From NCBI GenBank assembly GCA_964250615.1, contig CAXUGM010000003.1: 64,000 bases of DNA; one strand, written 5' to 3'. Shown here one piece after another: positions 35,690 through 45,642 of the stretch (its first letter is position 1; each line of letters begins with the position of its first letter). A program made the translations under genes and the position numbers. The stretch comes from Blautia sp900556555 (GTDB lineage Bacteria > Bacillota > Clostridia > Lachnospirales > Lachnospiraceae). The notes under the pieces were generated by a model. It saw only the letters and a program-made list of their open reading frames with translations, had not been told where the DNA came from and searched no databases.

Positions 35690-36259
35690 TTACAGCACAG
35701 AATTCAAAAAGTACTCATGTACCCGTGTGTCTTGTGTCAGTTCCGGGTGGAAGGCTGTCACAAGCTGATTTCCCTGGCGTGCGGCGACGATATGTCCGTC
35801 TACTTCGGAAAGAATCTCTGTATTTTCGCCTACCTCACTGATATAAGGGGCGCGGATAAATGTCATCGGGACTTCTTTAGAAGAACCGAAGTCTGCAGTT
35901 GCATGGAAACTGCCAAGTTGCCTTCCATAAGCGTTGCGGACAACGGTGATATCCATTGTACCTAGATTTACCTGCTTTTCAGTAGGATTTTCAATCTTTG
36001 AGGCAAGAAGAATCATGCCGGCGCAGGTGCCGAAGACAGGAAGACCCGACTGAATTTTCAATTTTAAAGGCTCCATCATACCAAGATCAGTGAGCAATTT
36101 ACCAATAACGGTACTTTCTCCGCCAGGGATGATGATACCATCCATAGGTTTGTTCAAATCAGAGAGCTGCCTGATCTCAAAAGTTTCTGTTCCAAGGGAT
36201 TCTAAAATGTGTCTGTGTTCAATAAAGGCTCCCTGGACTGCCAAAACGCCAATACTCAT
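35690..36259 (-). CDS. pdxT: pyridoxal 5'-phosphate synthase glutaminase subunit
   Basis: Glutamine amidotransferase that supplies ammonia to PdxS in the deoxyxylulose-independent vitamin B6 route. The 189 residues include GGEST near residue 47, the catalytic cysteine in GTCAGMILL (near 79) and the His-x-Glu pair in FHPEL (near 170). It shares one base with the pdxS stop. The protein looks intact although its partner is truncated. Confidence 0.92.
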   Translation of the reverse strand: MSIGVLAVQGAFIEHRHILESLGTETFEIRQLSDLNKPMDGIIIPGGESTVIGKLLTDLGMMEPLKLKIQSGLPVFGTCAGMILLASKIENPTEKQVNLGTMDITVVRNAYGRQLGSFHATADFGSSKEVPMTFIRAPYISEVGENTEILSEVDGHIVAARQGNQLVTAFHPELTQDTRVHEYFLNSVL

Positions 36260-36992
36260 TATTTTCCACGCTCCGCCATTAATAATTCGATTTCATTTTC
36301 GTTGATGCCGACCATAGCTTCACCAAGGTCTTCAGAAAGTTCTGCAAGAAGTTTTGCATCGGTGTAGTTTGTAACGGCCTGAACGATAGCGGAAGCTCGT
36401 TTTGCCGGATTTCCGGATTTGAAAATACCGGATCCCACGAAGACACCTTCTGCACCGAGCTGCATCATCAAAGCTGCATCTGCAGGAGTAGCTATGCCGC
36501 CAGCAGCGAAGTTTACAACTGGAAGTTTACCGTTTTCTGCTACATAAACAACCAGATCATAAGGAACCTGCAGATTTTTAGCAGCATCGAACAGTTCATC
36601 TTTGCTCATGGAAGTCAGCTGACGAATCTGGCTCTGCATTTTTCTCATATGACGGACAGCCTGCACAACATCACCGGTACCTGGCTCGCCTTTGGTACGG
36701 ATCATAGCGGCACCTTCGTTGATACGACGAAGAGCTTCGCCCAAATCTTTTGCACCGCACACAAAAGGTACTTTAAACTGTGTTTTGTCGATGTGGTAAA
36801 CATCATCGGCAGGGGATAATACTTCACTTTCATCTATGTAATCAATTTCAATGGCTTCCAGAATCTGTGCCTCTGCGAAATGACCGATACGGCATTTTGC
36901 CATAACGGGAATAGAAAAGGCCTCCTGGATTCCCTTAATCATTTTCGGGTCACTCATGCGGGATACTCCGCCAGCGGCACCAATATCGGCCA
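36259..36992 (-). pseudogene. pdxS: pyridoxal 5'-phosphate synthase subunit PdxS, 5'-truncated
   Basis: From ADIGAAGGVSRM onward the sequence is a good PdxS: PVMAKCRIGH with the catalytic lysine equivalent to Bacillus Lys81, SEVLSPADD, RTKGEPGTGD, VNFAAGGIATPADAALMM and VGSGIFKS. About the first 55 residues, including the catalytic Asp in GGVIMD of intact enzymes, are missing. The frame stays open to 37041, but those 16-19 codons (hydrophobic, leucine-rich) do not resemble PdxS. No other copy of the 5' end is found in the window. PLP synthesis from this locus is probably lost. Confidence 0.8.
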
Positions 36993-37076
36993 AACAACAG
37001 AGAAGATGCAGCAACATTAGTAGAAATTTATGACAGGTCATTTTATGATAATTATCTAAAAAAGAAAAAAGTATAA
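36984..37076 (+). pseudogene. possible N-terminal remnant of a GNAT acetyltransferase
   Basis: On the plus strand, 36984-37076 reads YRPNNREDAATLVEIYDRSF and a further lysine-rich ten residues to a stop. REDAATLVEIYxxSFY is a common opening of GNAT acetyltransferases. It has no start of its own and no acetyl-CoA motif. It overlaps the pdxS break, so it may be the DNA that replaced the missing pdxS 5' end. Short, hence low confidence. Confidence 0.35.
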
Positions 37077-37167
37077 ACAGGTCAAAATACAGTGAAAGTA
37101 TGTCACTAATCTATGATGAAAAAGAAGCTTCTCTTTGCTATAATCATAACAACATTGGCAAATAATG

Positions 37168-37207
37168 TGTCAAATCGATTGACAATATCAAAGGTTGTGA
37201 TTATCGT
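37168..37207 (+). promoter_or_regulatory. promoter and palindromic operator of the AraC-family gene
   Basis: TGTCAA-ATCGA-TTGACA is an inverted repeat (37168-37184) whose right arm is also a perfect -35 box, TTGACA; a 17-base spacer and TATCGT (or TATAAG) follow. A bound regulator would cover the -35. Confidence 0.5.
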
Positions 37208-37225
37208 ATAAGAGAGGCTTTTATT

Positions 37226-38149
37226 ATGGAGAAAGCGAAAATACAGGGAATGGAAAGCAAATATGTGACTGATGAGTATAAAGAAAAGTTATCTCATGGC
37301 CAGAAAGATTTTCGAATGGAAGTGCATCATACAACAATATCAAAGGATATGCAGCTTGCACTTTATTATCATTGGCATGATGAGATGGAGATTTTTTATC
37401 TTGCACAAGGTCGTCTTCGCTTTCAGAGAGGAAATGATGAATATAGCCTGAAGTCTGGAGATTTTGTAATAATCCAGCCGGGAATTCCTCATATGGCAAA
37501 TCGGGTGGATGACGAGGATGTGGAATTTTATGCGGTGGATGTGGAGCGGAGCTTTTTGGCAAGTCAGGAAAATGATTTGATTCAAAAAAAGTATATTGTG
37601 CCGCTGTTTCTGGGATGGAGAAAACTGCCGGAATCGATTGATCAAAGTATGATTCCATATTTTACTATCCGGAAAAAGTATGAAGAAATTCTTGAGTATG
37701 ATAAAAGAAGACCAGAGGGTTTTGAGTTAATGCTGAAAAGCTGTTTGTATCAGATACTTTATGAGTTATACGGTATGTCGGAGCAGTGCAAAGATAATAA
37801 GTATAATGCCGTATGGGTGAAGAAGTTTCTTACTTTCATACAGGAAAATTACGAAAAAAGAATTACCCTCAAAGAAATATCTGATGATGTGAATCTGAGT
37901 GAAGGATATTTTTGCAGGGCCGTGAAAAAAACATTTCATATGACACCGATAGAAATTTTGAATCGTTATCGTGTATATCAGGCAGTAAAACGAATGGAGA
38001 GCTCAGAACAAAAAATAGGAAATCTTTCTTATGAAGTGGGGTTTGCCAATGGAAATCGTTTTACAGAAGAATTTAAGAAAGTTATGTTCTGTACTCCGGT
38101 GCAATATAAGCGAAAACTGAGAGAGGGAGAACTGAGAAAGGAAGGATGA
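37226..38149 (+). CDS. AraC-family regulator of the xylan locus
   Basis: A 307-residue regulator with an N-terminal cupin domain (about 40-110; YYHWHDEMEIFYLAQGRLRF) and C-terminal double helix-turn-helix (about 205-300; LKEISDDVNLSEGYFCRAVKK and VGFANGNRFTEEFKKV). It lies four bases before the GH31 gene and is probably co-transcribed with it, so it is likely its activator. A second AraC-type protein, the YesN response regulator, serves the transporter genes. Confidence 0.9.
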   Translation: MEKAKIQGMESKYVTDEYKEKLSHGQKDFRMEVHHTTISKDMQLALYYHWHDEMEIFYLAQGRLRFQRGNDEYSLKSGDFVIIQPGIPHMANRVDDEDVEFYAVDVERSFLASQENDLIQKKYIVPLFLGWRKLPESIDQSMIPYFTIRKKYEEILEYDKRRPEGFELMLKSCLYQILYELYGMSEQCKDNKYNAVWVKKFLTFIQENYEKRITLKEISDDVNLSEGYFCRAVKKTFHMTPIEILNRYRVYQAVKRMESSEQKIGNLSYEVGFANGNRFTEEFKKVMFCTPVQYKRKLREGELRKEG

Positions 38150-38153
38150 CATT

Positions 38154-40133
38154 ATGGCAAAAATTGAAATGTATGAAAAAAAACTGGTATTTCGAAGAAG
38201 GGATGAGCTCATTGTAATTGAGCCATATGGGAAAGACTGTCTTCGCTGTCGTGCTACAAGAAACGCAGCAATCTTGGATGAAAATTGGACGCTTCTTCCA
38301 CCTGTGACACAAGATGAATGCACGGTTGAAGGAAATGCAGAAGTTGCAACAATTAAGAATGGACATGTTTCGGCTACTTTGGAACTTGGTTCTCCATGGT
38401 GCGGTGGAATCATTACTTATTATCGTGATGGAAAACAAATATTACATTCGAGACAGGAAGGGGACTATGTAAATAAATATGTTCATGTGGAAGGAAACCA
38501 TTATCAGGTAAAAGTGATTTTTGATGCAAACGAAGGCGAGCACTTTTATGGTCTTGGTCAGGAAACAGAGGATGCTTTTGACAGAAAAGGAAGTACCTGT
38601 AACCTGATACATTATAATACAAAATCCACATTACCATATTTATATTCTTCTCTTGGATATGGATTTTTTTGGAATAATCCGTCTCCGGGACGTTGTGAGA
38701 CAACAAGAAATCATACGTTATGGTGTTCTTACAGTGCTTACCAGGCAGATTATCTGGTTTTCGCAGGAGATACCCCTGCTGATGTGATGAAAATATATTG
38801 TGATTTGACCGGCTATGCACCTGAATTTCCATTTTGGGCCACTGGTTTCTGGCAGTGCAAACTGCGTTATGAGAGTCAGGAAGAACTTTTGGAAGTGGCA
38901 AGAGAATACAAGAGACGAGGAGTTCCGATTGCAGCAATTGTAATCGATTATTTTCACTGGACAGAGCAGGGAGAATGGAAATTTGATCCCAAATATTGGC
39001 CGGATCCTGCAGAAATGTGCAGAGAACTGGAGGAAATGGGAATTAAACCGATTGTATCCATTTGGCCAACAATTAATCCAAACAGTGAAAATTATGAGAA
39101 AATGAATGAAGCCAATATGTTAGTGCGAACAGAAAATGGTCAATACGGAACGTTTGATTTTTATGGACAGCAGACATTCATTGATACAATGAATCCAGAT
39201 ACACAAGAATTTGTGTGGAGCAAAGTGAAAGAGAATTATTATGATTACGGAATAAAGAATTTCTGGTTGGATGAAGCGGAGCCGGAAGTGCATCCACAGC
39301 AGTTTGGAAATTTGCGTTTTTACTTGGGTAATGGAGCACAGACTGCATTACTGTACCCCTATTATTATGTGAAAATGTTTTATGAAGGTCTGCAAAAACA
39401 GGGAGAAAAAGAAATTATTTCTCTGACACGGGCGGCATATCCAGGAAGTCAAAAATATGGAGCAGCTGTATGGAATGGAGACATTATGTCAGATTGGAAG
39501 GCTTTGCGGCAAAGTGTAACAAGTGGATTGTCCATGGCTATGTGTGGAATTCCATGGTGGAATAGTGATATCGGTGGATTTGCTATGGGAGACACAGAAA
39601 GTGAAGATTTCAGAGAATTATTAGTCAGATGGTTTCAGTTCGGATTGTTCTGTCCTATTATGAGACTTCATGGTTCCAGATTGCGCACCAAGGATCAGCC
39701 GGAACGTAATCCTGGAATTATCGAAAGAAGTGGTGGCCCGAATGAAATCTGGTGCTTTGGTGAAGAAAACTATAAAATTATCAAGAGCATAATTGAAACA
39801 AGAGAACGTCTTCGCCCTTATATCATGAAATATATGGAAGAAGCCAGTGATAAGGGAACTCCTTTGATGCGTCCTATGTTTTATGAATATTATGAGGATC
39901 CGGTATGTTATGAACTGGAAGATCAGTATCTGTTTGGACCGGATATCTTGTTTGCACCTATTATGGAAAAAGGCCAGACCGAGAGAACGGTTTATTTACC
40001 AGAGGGAAGATGGGTATCTGTGATTGATGGAAAAGTCTATGTGGGAAAGCAAAATTTAACAGTACAGGCACAACTGAATCAGTTTATTGCTTTTGTCAAA
40101 GAAGGAAGTGAGGTGCTTTCCGTTTTCTTTTGA
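38154..40133 (+). CDS. GH31 alpha-xylosidase/alpha-glucosidase-type enzyme
   Basis: Retaining glycosidase of family 31, 659 residues: N-terminal beta domain (about 1-225), TIM barrel (about 226-560) with nucleophile Asp373 in FWLDEAEPE and acid/base Asp443 in WNGDIMSDW, and a short C-terminal beta domain. Bacterial alpha-xylosidases (YicI) have about 770 residues, so this copy is compact. No signal peptide. Among xylan genes, alpha-xylosidase is the natural guess, removing alpha-xylose from xyloglucan-type fragments; alpha-glucosidase cannot be excluded. Confidence 0.85.
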   Translation: MAKIEMYEKKLVFRRRDELIVIEPYGKDCLRCRATRNAAILDENWTLLPPVTQDECTVEGNAEVATIKNGHVSATLELGSPWCGGIITYYRDGKQILHSRQEGDYVNKYVHVEGNHYQVKVIFDANEGEHFYGLGQETEDAFDRKGSTCNLIHYNTKSTLPYLYSSLGYGFFWNNPSPGRCETTRNHTLWCSYSAYQADYLVFAGDTPADVMKIYCDLTGYAPEFPFWATGFWQCKLRYESQEELLEVAREYKRRGVPIAAIVIDYFHWTEQGEWKFDPKYWPDPAEMCRELEEMGIKPIVSIWPTINPNSENYEKMNEANMLVRTENGQYGTFDFYGQQTFIDTMNPDTQEFVWSKVKENYYDYGIKNFWLDEAEPEVHPQQFGNLRFYLGNGAQTALLYPYYYVKMFYEGLQKQGEKEIISLTRAAYPGSQKYGAAVWNGDIMSDWKALRQSVTSGLSMAMCGIPWWNSDIGGFAMGDTESEDFRELLVRWFQFGLFCPIMRLHGSRLRTKDQPERNPGIIERSGGPNEIWCFGEENYKIIKSIIETRERLRPYIMKYMEEASDKGTPLMRPMFYEYYEDPVCYELEDQYLFGPDILFAPIMEKGQTERTVYLPEGRWVSVIDGKVYVGKQNLTVQAQLNQFIAFVKEGSEVLSVFF

Positions 40134-40146
40134 TGATATTTTTTTC

Positions 40147-40175
40147 TTTACAAACAATTTTATGAACGATATAAT
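40147..40175 (+). promoter_or_regulatory. promoter of the YesM/YesN genes
   Basis: TTTACA, a 17-base spacer and a perfect TATAAT, 60 bases before the kinase start. Confidence 0.75.
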
Positions 40176-40235
40176 GCAAGCCAGAAGTAAAGGATGAGTA
40201 AAAAAGATTCTCATTTGTGAGGGGGACAGGTTGAG

Positions 40236-42053
40236 ATGAGCAGAAATAGAATCAGACGAATAGCTGAACTGCTAAAAGAGAAGGTTCAATACTTGATTAA
40301 TCATGCAGTGGAAAAAGTCAATGACTATACGATACGTAAAAAGATGTATGTTTTGTATGTGACTTGTGTATTGCTGCCGTTGATCATTACAGACAGTGTA
40401 ATCGTCTCACTTGTTGTGAGAACAGATGAGAGAGAAAATCGTTATGAAATGCAGAACATTGCAAGTGCGGTGGAATACAGTTTTACCAGTGAAGTAGAAG
40501 GGGCAGCACAAGTTGCTAAAAATATTTATACGAATCAGTATGTAAATGAGTTCATGGAATGGGATTATCAATCCCCTCTGGAGTATTTTATCGGTTATCG
40601 TGCATTTAAAGAAAATTTTACGGAAGGATTTCTCAGTGGAGGCGATTATTCTATTTCTTTGTATGCAGATAATAATGGAATTATCAATGGAAGTGGATTT
40701 GGGCGGATAGAAACCGTTCAGGATTCGAAATGGTATCGGTATTTGCAGGATTCCGGGCAGGATGAAGTGTTGTATGTATGGTATGACGATGATGGAGCTC
40801 CTGCCAAAAGTCCCAAACGAAGAGTTTCTCTGATTCGTAAATTAAATATGTATAAGCAGGATGAACGTGAAAAAATTCTGAAAGTTGACATCGATTACAG
40901 CACTATGGTGGGAAATCTGGTTAATGCACAATACAGTACAGGAGTTTACATTTGTACTGGGGATCAGATTGTCATGTCAAACCGGGGAAGCAATAATCGC
41001 GGAGAAAATTTTCTTCCTTTTCAGAAGATGGAGGATGTCGCATATTCCAAAACATTGAGCATGTATGGACAAGAATTGGATATTTATGTGATGAAGAAAG
41101 AATCAGCTGTCTATCGCATTTTAAAAAATAATATACTGATTTTATTATTGCTTATTTGTATTAATGCCGTTTTGCCAATGATTTTTACGGGAATACTGAA
41201 TGCATCTTTTACCAGAAGGCTGAAAGAATTAAGTGTGGCATTTGATCAATCAGAAGGAGGAGAACTGAAAGAAATAGAGCGTGTTCGTGGTAAAGATGAA
41301 ATTGGAAGTCTGATGCGCAATTACAATCAGATGGTTGTGAAGATGAATGATTTGATTCAGACGGTTTATAAAGATACGCTGAAAAAGCAGGAAATGGATA
41401 TTGCAAGGAAAGATGCGGAATTGCGGGCATTGCACAGTCAGATTAATCCACATTTTCTTTTTAATGCACTGGAGAGTATCCGTATGCACAGTGTCTTGAA
41501 AAAGGAATTTGAGACGGCAGATATGGTAGCAAAACTGGCATTAATGGAACGTCAGTATGTGGATTGGGGCTCAGACACGGTTACAGTTGCGGAAGAACTG
41601 GATTTCGTGGAAGCTTATCTGGAATTACAAAAATATCGGTTTGGGGAAAGATTATCTTATGAAATCGATGTGCAGGAATCGTGTAAAGATTATCATTTGC
41701 CGCGAATGACAGTTGTAACTTTTGCTGAAAATGCCTGTGTCCATGGAATTGAAAAGAAATCTTCTCCTGGATGGGTATTTGTGAGAATATATGCTGGTGA
41801 AAAGGAAATGTGCATTGAAATTGAAGATACCGGAAAAGGAATGGAAGAACCATTTCTCTCAGAAGTAAGGTATAAGATGTCACATGCCGGTATAGCGTCG
41901 TTGAAGACGAAAAACAGTATTGGGATCATGAATGCTTGTCTGAGATTACGTATGATCACAAATGATATGGTACATTTTGAATTGGAGAGTGAAGAAGGAA
42001 TCGGTACGATTGTGACTATAAAAATTCCTTTGGAGTATGTATCATTCAAATAG
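40236..42053 (+). CDS. YesM-family sensor histidine kinase
   Basis: A 605-residue membrane sensor: helix near 45-68, an extracellular sensing domain (about 70-285), helix near 298-320, HAMP (about 320-375), then a His_kinase domain with the phospho-acceptor His406 in SQINPHFLFNALES and a HATPase with ENACVHGIE and DTGKGMEE. Kinases of this type with a YesN partner sense sugars or their binding proteins beside oligosaccharide ABC importers. It is 12 bases from its response regulator. Confidence 0.93.
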   Translation: MSRNRIRRIAELLKEKVQYLINHAVEKVNDYTIRKKMYVLYVTCVLLPLIITDSVIVSLVVRTDERENRYEMQNIASAVEYSFTSEVEGAAQVAKNIYTNQYVNEFMEWDYQSPLEYFIGYRAFKENFTEGFLSGGDYSISLYADNNGIINGSGFGRIETVQDSKWYRYLQDSGQDEVLYVWYDDDGAPAKSPKRRVSLIRKLNMYKQDEREKILKVDIDYSTMVGNLVNAQYSTGVYICTGDQIVMSNRGSNNRGENFLPFQKMEDVAYSKTLSMYGQELDIYVMKKESAVYRILKNNILILLLLICINAVLPMIFTGILNASFTRRLKELSVAFDQSEGGELKEIERVRGKDEIGSLMRNYNQMVVKMNDLIQTVYKDTLKKQEMDIARKDAELRALHSQINPHFLFNALESIRMHSVLKKEFETADMVAKLALMERQYVDWGSDTVTVAEELDFVEAYLELQKYRFGERLSYEIDVQESCKDYHLPRMTVVTFAENACVHGIEKKSSPGWVFVRIYAGEKEMCIEIEDTGKGMEEPFLSEVRYKMSHAGIASLKTKNSIGIMNACLRLRMITNDMVHFELESEEGIGTIVTIKIPLEYVSFK

Positions 42054-42065
42054 GGAGGGAGAACA

Positions 42066-43652
42066 TTGCTGAGAGTATTAGTGGTAGATGATGAACCGTT
42101 TATTGTGCAGGGGTTATCGGTTTTGATTGATTGGGAATCAGAAGATTGTCAGATTGTAGGGACAGTGGCTAATGGAAAAGAAGCGTTGGATTTTTTAAAA
42201 CAACAGGAGGTGGACCTGATTCTTGCGGATATTCAGATGCCCGTCATGAGTGGTTTGGAGCTTTTGGAAATTGTAAAAACACAAAAATTGTCGAATGCCT
42301 GGTTTGTAATTTTAAGCGGATATAGTGATTTTCAGTATGCACAGCAGGCATTGCGTTATGAATGTCTGGATTATCTATTAAAACCGATCCAAAAGAAAGA
42401 ACTGACAGAGGTAATTCATAAAGTACAAAATTTGTATCAAAAGTCGGAAGCACAGAAACAGGAAAACTGCAGAATGGAGAAAGCTTATCTGACGGGACAA
42501 ATCTTGCTTTTGCTGTCCGGAAAATATGAACAGGCAAATCTGGATTATGTGCAGGAACATCTGAAAGTATCTCCCAATGTACGTTATATAGACATTGAGA
42601 TTGATGAATTGTCTACAAAGAGAGAAATATCCTTGGAAGAGAAGCGTGTTTTTCAAAGAGAACTATATGAAAAATGCCAGCAGTATTTGGGGGAAGACGG
42701 TGAACACTGCCTTTTTGACGTTTCCAGTAACAGCAAGGAATATGATGTTGGATTTGTATATTGTGATTATATGGCCAGGGAAGCAGGAAAAGAGGAAGAA
42801 GAATATTTCGATGCTTTTTTGAAAGCATTAAATGCAGAGTCTGACATCCAGGTGTTGATGTTTGTGGGAAGCAAGGTGGAAAGTATTGCAGAATTGTCAG
42901 AGTCATATCGAACCGCTATGATTTTGAAATCTTTGCTGGTGTTTCATTCTGATAGCAGAATTTCATATTATGAAGACATGCAAATGAATTCATCTGGAAA
43001 TATCCTTTGTAAAGGTTCGATGGATGCACTGGTACGGGCTGTAGAACAGAATGATCAGGAAGATATTGAACAGTGTGTGGATATTATTTTTGATGAACTG
43101 GAGCGAGGTGGTATGCGTAAAGATTTGTTGGAAATAAATATCAATTATTTACTGTTTCAATTGCTTCATCTGGCGGTTACTCAAAATAATCAGATCAGTC
43201 AGGAAGATATTTTGAAATACCTCGGAATGGAGGCTTTTGACAAAAGAAGCATAATTGGCAGCAGTAACCATATGAAATGCTTTGTAAAAGAGTATGCGGA
43301 ATATCTGATACAGTTGAGAAAAGAGGTGCCAAGAGGGGTACTGGCGGAGGTAGAACGGGAAATACAGGAACATTACTGGGAAAACCTGACGTTAAAGGAA
43401 TTAAGTAAAAAATATTATGTTAATAGTGCCTATTTGGGACAGTTGTTTCGGAAAAAATATGGAGTTTCTTTTAAAGATTATTTAAATAATTATCGGATGG
43501 ATCAGGCAGCCTCTATGCTGCTACGTACGGATAAAAAAATATATGAGATTGCAGAGGCAGTCGGATATCACGATGTGGATTATTTTATCAATCGTTTTAT
43601 AGCAGCAAAGGGATGTACTCCCACAAAATTCAGAAAACAATCGGGAAAGTGA
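42066..43652 (+). CDS. YesN-family response regulator
   Basis: A 528-residue activator: receiver domain (about 1-120) with the phospho-acceptor Asp55 in LILADIQMP, a central region of about 290 residues without clear motifs, and a C-terminal AraC double helix-turn-helix (about 430-525; LTLKELSKKYYVNSAYLGQLF). Start is TTG at 42066, ten bases after GGGAGGGAG; no ATG nearby fits the RBS. It should activate the binding protein and permease genes that follow. Confidence 0.93.
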   Translation: MLRVLVVDDEPFIVQGLSVLIDWESEDCQIVGTVANGKEALDFLKQQEVDLILADIQMPVMSGLELLEIVKTQKLSNAWFVILSGYSDFQYAQQALRYECLDYLLKPIQKKELTEVIHKVQNLYQKSEAQKQENCRMEKAYLTGQILLLLSGKYEQANLDYVQEHLKVSPNVRYIDIEIDELSTKREISLEEKRVFQRELYEKCQQYLGEDGEHCLFDVSSNSKEYDVGFVYCDYMAREAGKEEEEYFDAFLKALNAESDIQVLMFVGSKVESIAELSESYRTAMILKSLLVFHSDSRISYYEDMQMNSSGNILCKGSMDALVRAVEQNDQEDIEQCVDIIFDELERGGMRKDLLEININYLLFQLLHLAVTQNNQISQEDILKYLGMEAFDKRSIIGSSNHMKCFVKEYAEYLIQLRKEVPRGVLAEVEREIQEHYWENLTLKELSKKYYVNSAYLGQLFRKKYGVSFKDYLNNYRMDQAASMLLRTDKKIYEIAEAVGYHDVDYFINRFIAAKGCTPTKFRKQSGK

Positions 43653-43658
43653 AAGATG

Positions 43659-43716
43659 AAAAAGCAGGAAAAATTATAGTGTGTAATATACATATATAAT
43701 TTCTCCTGCTTTTTTC
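43659..43716 (+). terminator. terminator after yesN-type gene
   Basis: AAAAAGCAGGA(A)AAATTATA pairs with TATAATTTCTCCTGCTTTTT, one mismatch, with T-run. Confidence 0.85.
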
Positions 43717-43834
43717 TGTAATTCATAGGGTTGTTAATTTGACCAAAATTTGTAAAAATAATGACATAAAGAAACAGTCATCCGATAAGAGGAGCGAAAA
43801 ATCAGATGACAAAAATAAGCAGGAGGTATGCAAA

Positions 43835-45544
43835 ATGAAAAGGAAAAAATTGATGGCATTGTTGCTGACAGGTGTGATGGCTTCATCTGTTTTAGCAGGT
43901 TGCGGTGGTTCTGACAAAGCTGACAGTTCAGCAGAATCAGGAAGTGAAACCAGTAAAGAGGATTCTGACAGCGGAGAGATTAGAGAGTATACAGCTTTCT
44001 TTGCTGTACCAGGTTCAGAAATTAATGATGATAATGTAGTACAGCAGAAAATTGCAGAAATAACCGGAGCGAAAGTGAAAGAGACATGGCTGACAGGTCA
44101 GACAGCGGAAGAAGCAATCGGAACACTGATTGCAGGAGGCGAATATCCGGATTTGATTGATGCCAGCGATGGAAGACAGCAGTTGATTGATGCAGGCGGA
44201 TTAATTCCACTGGAGGATTATCTGGAATCTGGAGATTATCCGAATCTGACAGAACTGTGGTCTGAGAGAGAATGGGAGCAGGTACGTCAGGAAGATGGAC
44301 ATATTTATATTATTCCACAGTTTGGTAACGTGTACGAAAAAGATATGGCAACACAGCCGTCAGAAGCGTTCTGGATTCAGACAAGAGTTCTGAAATGGGC
44401 TGGTTATCCAGAAGTAAAAACACTGGATCAGTATTTCCAGCTTCTGGAAGATTACAATGAGGCAAATCCAACAATGGAAGACGGAACAGCAAATATACCT
44501 TACACAATTCTTTGTGATGACTGGCGTTATTTCTGTCTGGAGAATCCGCCACAGTTTTTGGCAGGATATCCAAATGATGGTTCTGTTATTGTAGATCCGG
44601 ATACACAGACAATTGTTGATTACAACACAACAGATACTGCATATAAATATTTTGAAAAATTGAATGAAGAATACAAAAAAGGTATTATAGATCAGGAATG
44701 CTTCACACAGAGTTATGATGAGTATATCGCAAAACTTTCTACCGGACGTGTACTGGGTATGGTTGACCAGCAGTGGCAGTTCAATTCGGTTTACGATTCT
44801 ATCAAATCACAGGGACTGGATGCACAGGGATGTAACTATGTACCGCTGGCAATTGGTATCGATGAAAATACACCAAATCAGTGGAGAACAGAAGCTTATA
44901 TTGATCCATCAAATGGTGTTGGAATTTCTGTAAGCTGTGAAGATGTAGAGGGTGTGCTGCAGTTCTTAAATGACATTCTTAGTCCGGAAGTCCGTGTACT
45001 TCGTGGATGGGGAATCGAAGGTGTGGATTATGAAGTTGGAGAAGATGGATTATTCACAAGAACAACTGAGCAGGATATTCAGGCAGCAGATACTGCATAT
45101 CAGGCATCTGAGTTCTGTTCTTACGGTTTCCTTCCGAACTATACCGGAATGCTGGCAGATAAAAAGAATGCTGCAAATCCAGGAGAACAGCCAAGTATGT
45201 TTGCGACAACCCTTCCGTCAGACGTACAGGAATGTCTGGGAGCATATGGATGTTCAACCTATGCAGAGATGTTAGGAGAAGCAAATGAACTTCCAGGACC
45301 ATGGTTCCCGATGTATTCTTATTCAAATAGCATGACAACATCTACACCTGGTGGTATGGCATGGACAAAGATGGGAGAGACAAAACATGCAGAACTTCCA
45401 AAACTGATCATGTCAGATGACTATGCAGCAGGATGGGAAGCATATATGGAAGAATACAATAAGTGTAATCCACAGGATTTCCTGGATGAGATGCAGGAAG
45501 AACTGGATCGCAGAGTTGCAGAAGCTGCAAAATACGAAGACTAA
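43835..45544 (+). CDS. extracellular sugar-binding lipoprotein of an ABC importer
   Basis: A 569-residue lipoprotein binding oligosaccharides outside the membrane. The signal peptide has the lipobox LAGC with Cys23 as lipidated residue, followed by a Ser/Glu-rich linker (about 27-50) and a solute-binding domain of the extracellular family 1 type (LplA/YtcQ size class). Start: ATG at 43835, seven bases after AGGAGGT; the longer frame from 43739 is not preceded by an RBS. It is probably the most expressed gene of the locus, with a partial terminator following. Confidence 0.92.
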   Translation: MKRKKLMALLLTGVMASSVLAGCGGSDKADSSAESGSETSKEDSDSGEIREYTAFFAVPGSEINDDNVVQQKIAEITGAKVKETWLTGQTAEEAIGTLIAGGEYPDLIDASDGRQQLIDAGGLIPLEDYLESGDYPNLTELWSEREWEQVRQEDGHIYIIPQFGNVYEKDMATQPSEAFWIQTRVLKWAGYPEVKTLDQYFQLLEDYNEANPTMEDGTANIPYTILCDDWRYFCLENPPQFLAGYPNDGSVIVDPDTQTIVDYNTTDTAYKYFEKLNEEYKKGIIDQECFTQSYDEYIAKLSTGRVLGMVDQQWQFNSVYDSIKSQGLDAQGCNYVPLAIGIDENTPNQWRTEAYIDPSNGVGISVSCEDVEGVLQFLNDILSPEVRVLRGWGIEGVDYEVGEDGLFTRTTEQDIQAADTAYQASEFCSYGFLPNYTGMLADKKNAANPGEQPSMFATTLPSDVQECLGAYGCSTYAEMLGEANELPGPWFPMYSYSNSMTTSTPGGMAWTKMGETKHAELPKLIMSDDYAAGWEAYMEEYNKCNPQDFLDEMQEELDRRVAEAAKYED

Positions 45545-45554
45545 ATCAATACAT

Positions 45555-45596
45555 AAACAGGCGGCGGAGGGTGTGAACTGAGCCGCCTGTTTTATA
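45555..45596 (+). terminator. attenuator-like hairpin between binding protein and permeases
   Basis: AAACAGGCGGC (45555-45565) pairs with GCCGCCTGTTT (45582-45592), followed by TATATT. Partial termination would give more binding protein than permease, a common arrangement in sugar ABC operons. Confidence 0.75.
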
Positions 45597-45642
45597 TTCA
45601 CCATTTTGATCTTCTAAAAGGATGGAAAAGGAGAGAAATCAT

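Noticed and set aside
37224..37658. 144-residue minus-strand frame opposite the AraC gene
   Set aside because: Covers the cupin domain of a real regulator on the other strand and lacks signals.
38413..38937. 174-residue minus-strand frame inside the GH31 gene
   Set aside because: Antisense to the N-terminal domain of the glycosidase; no RBS or motif.
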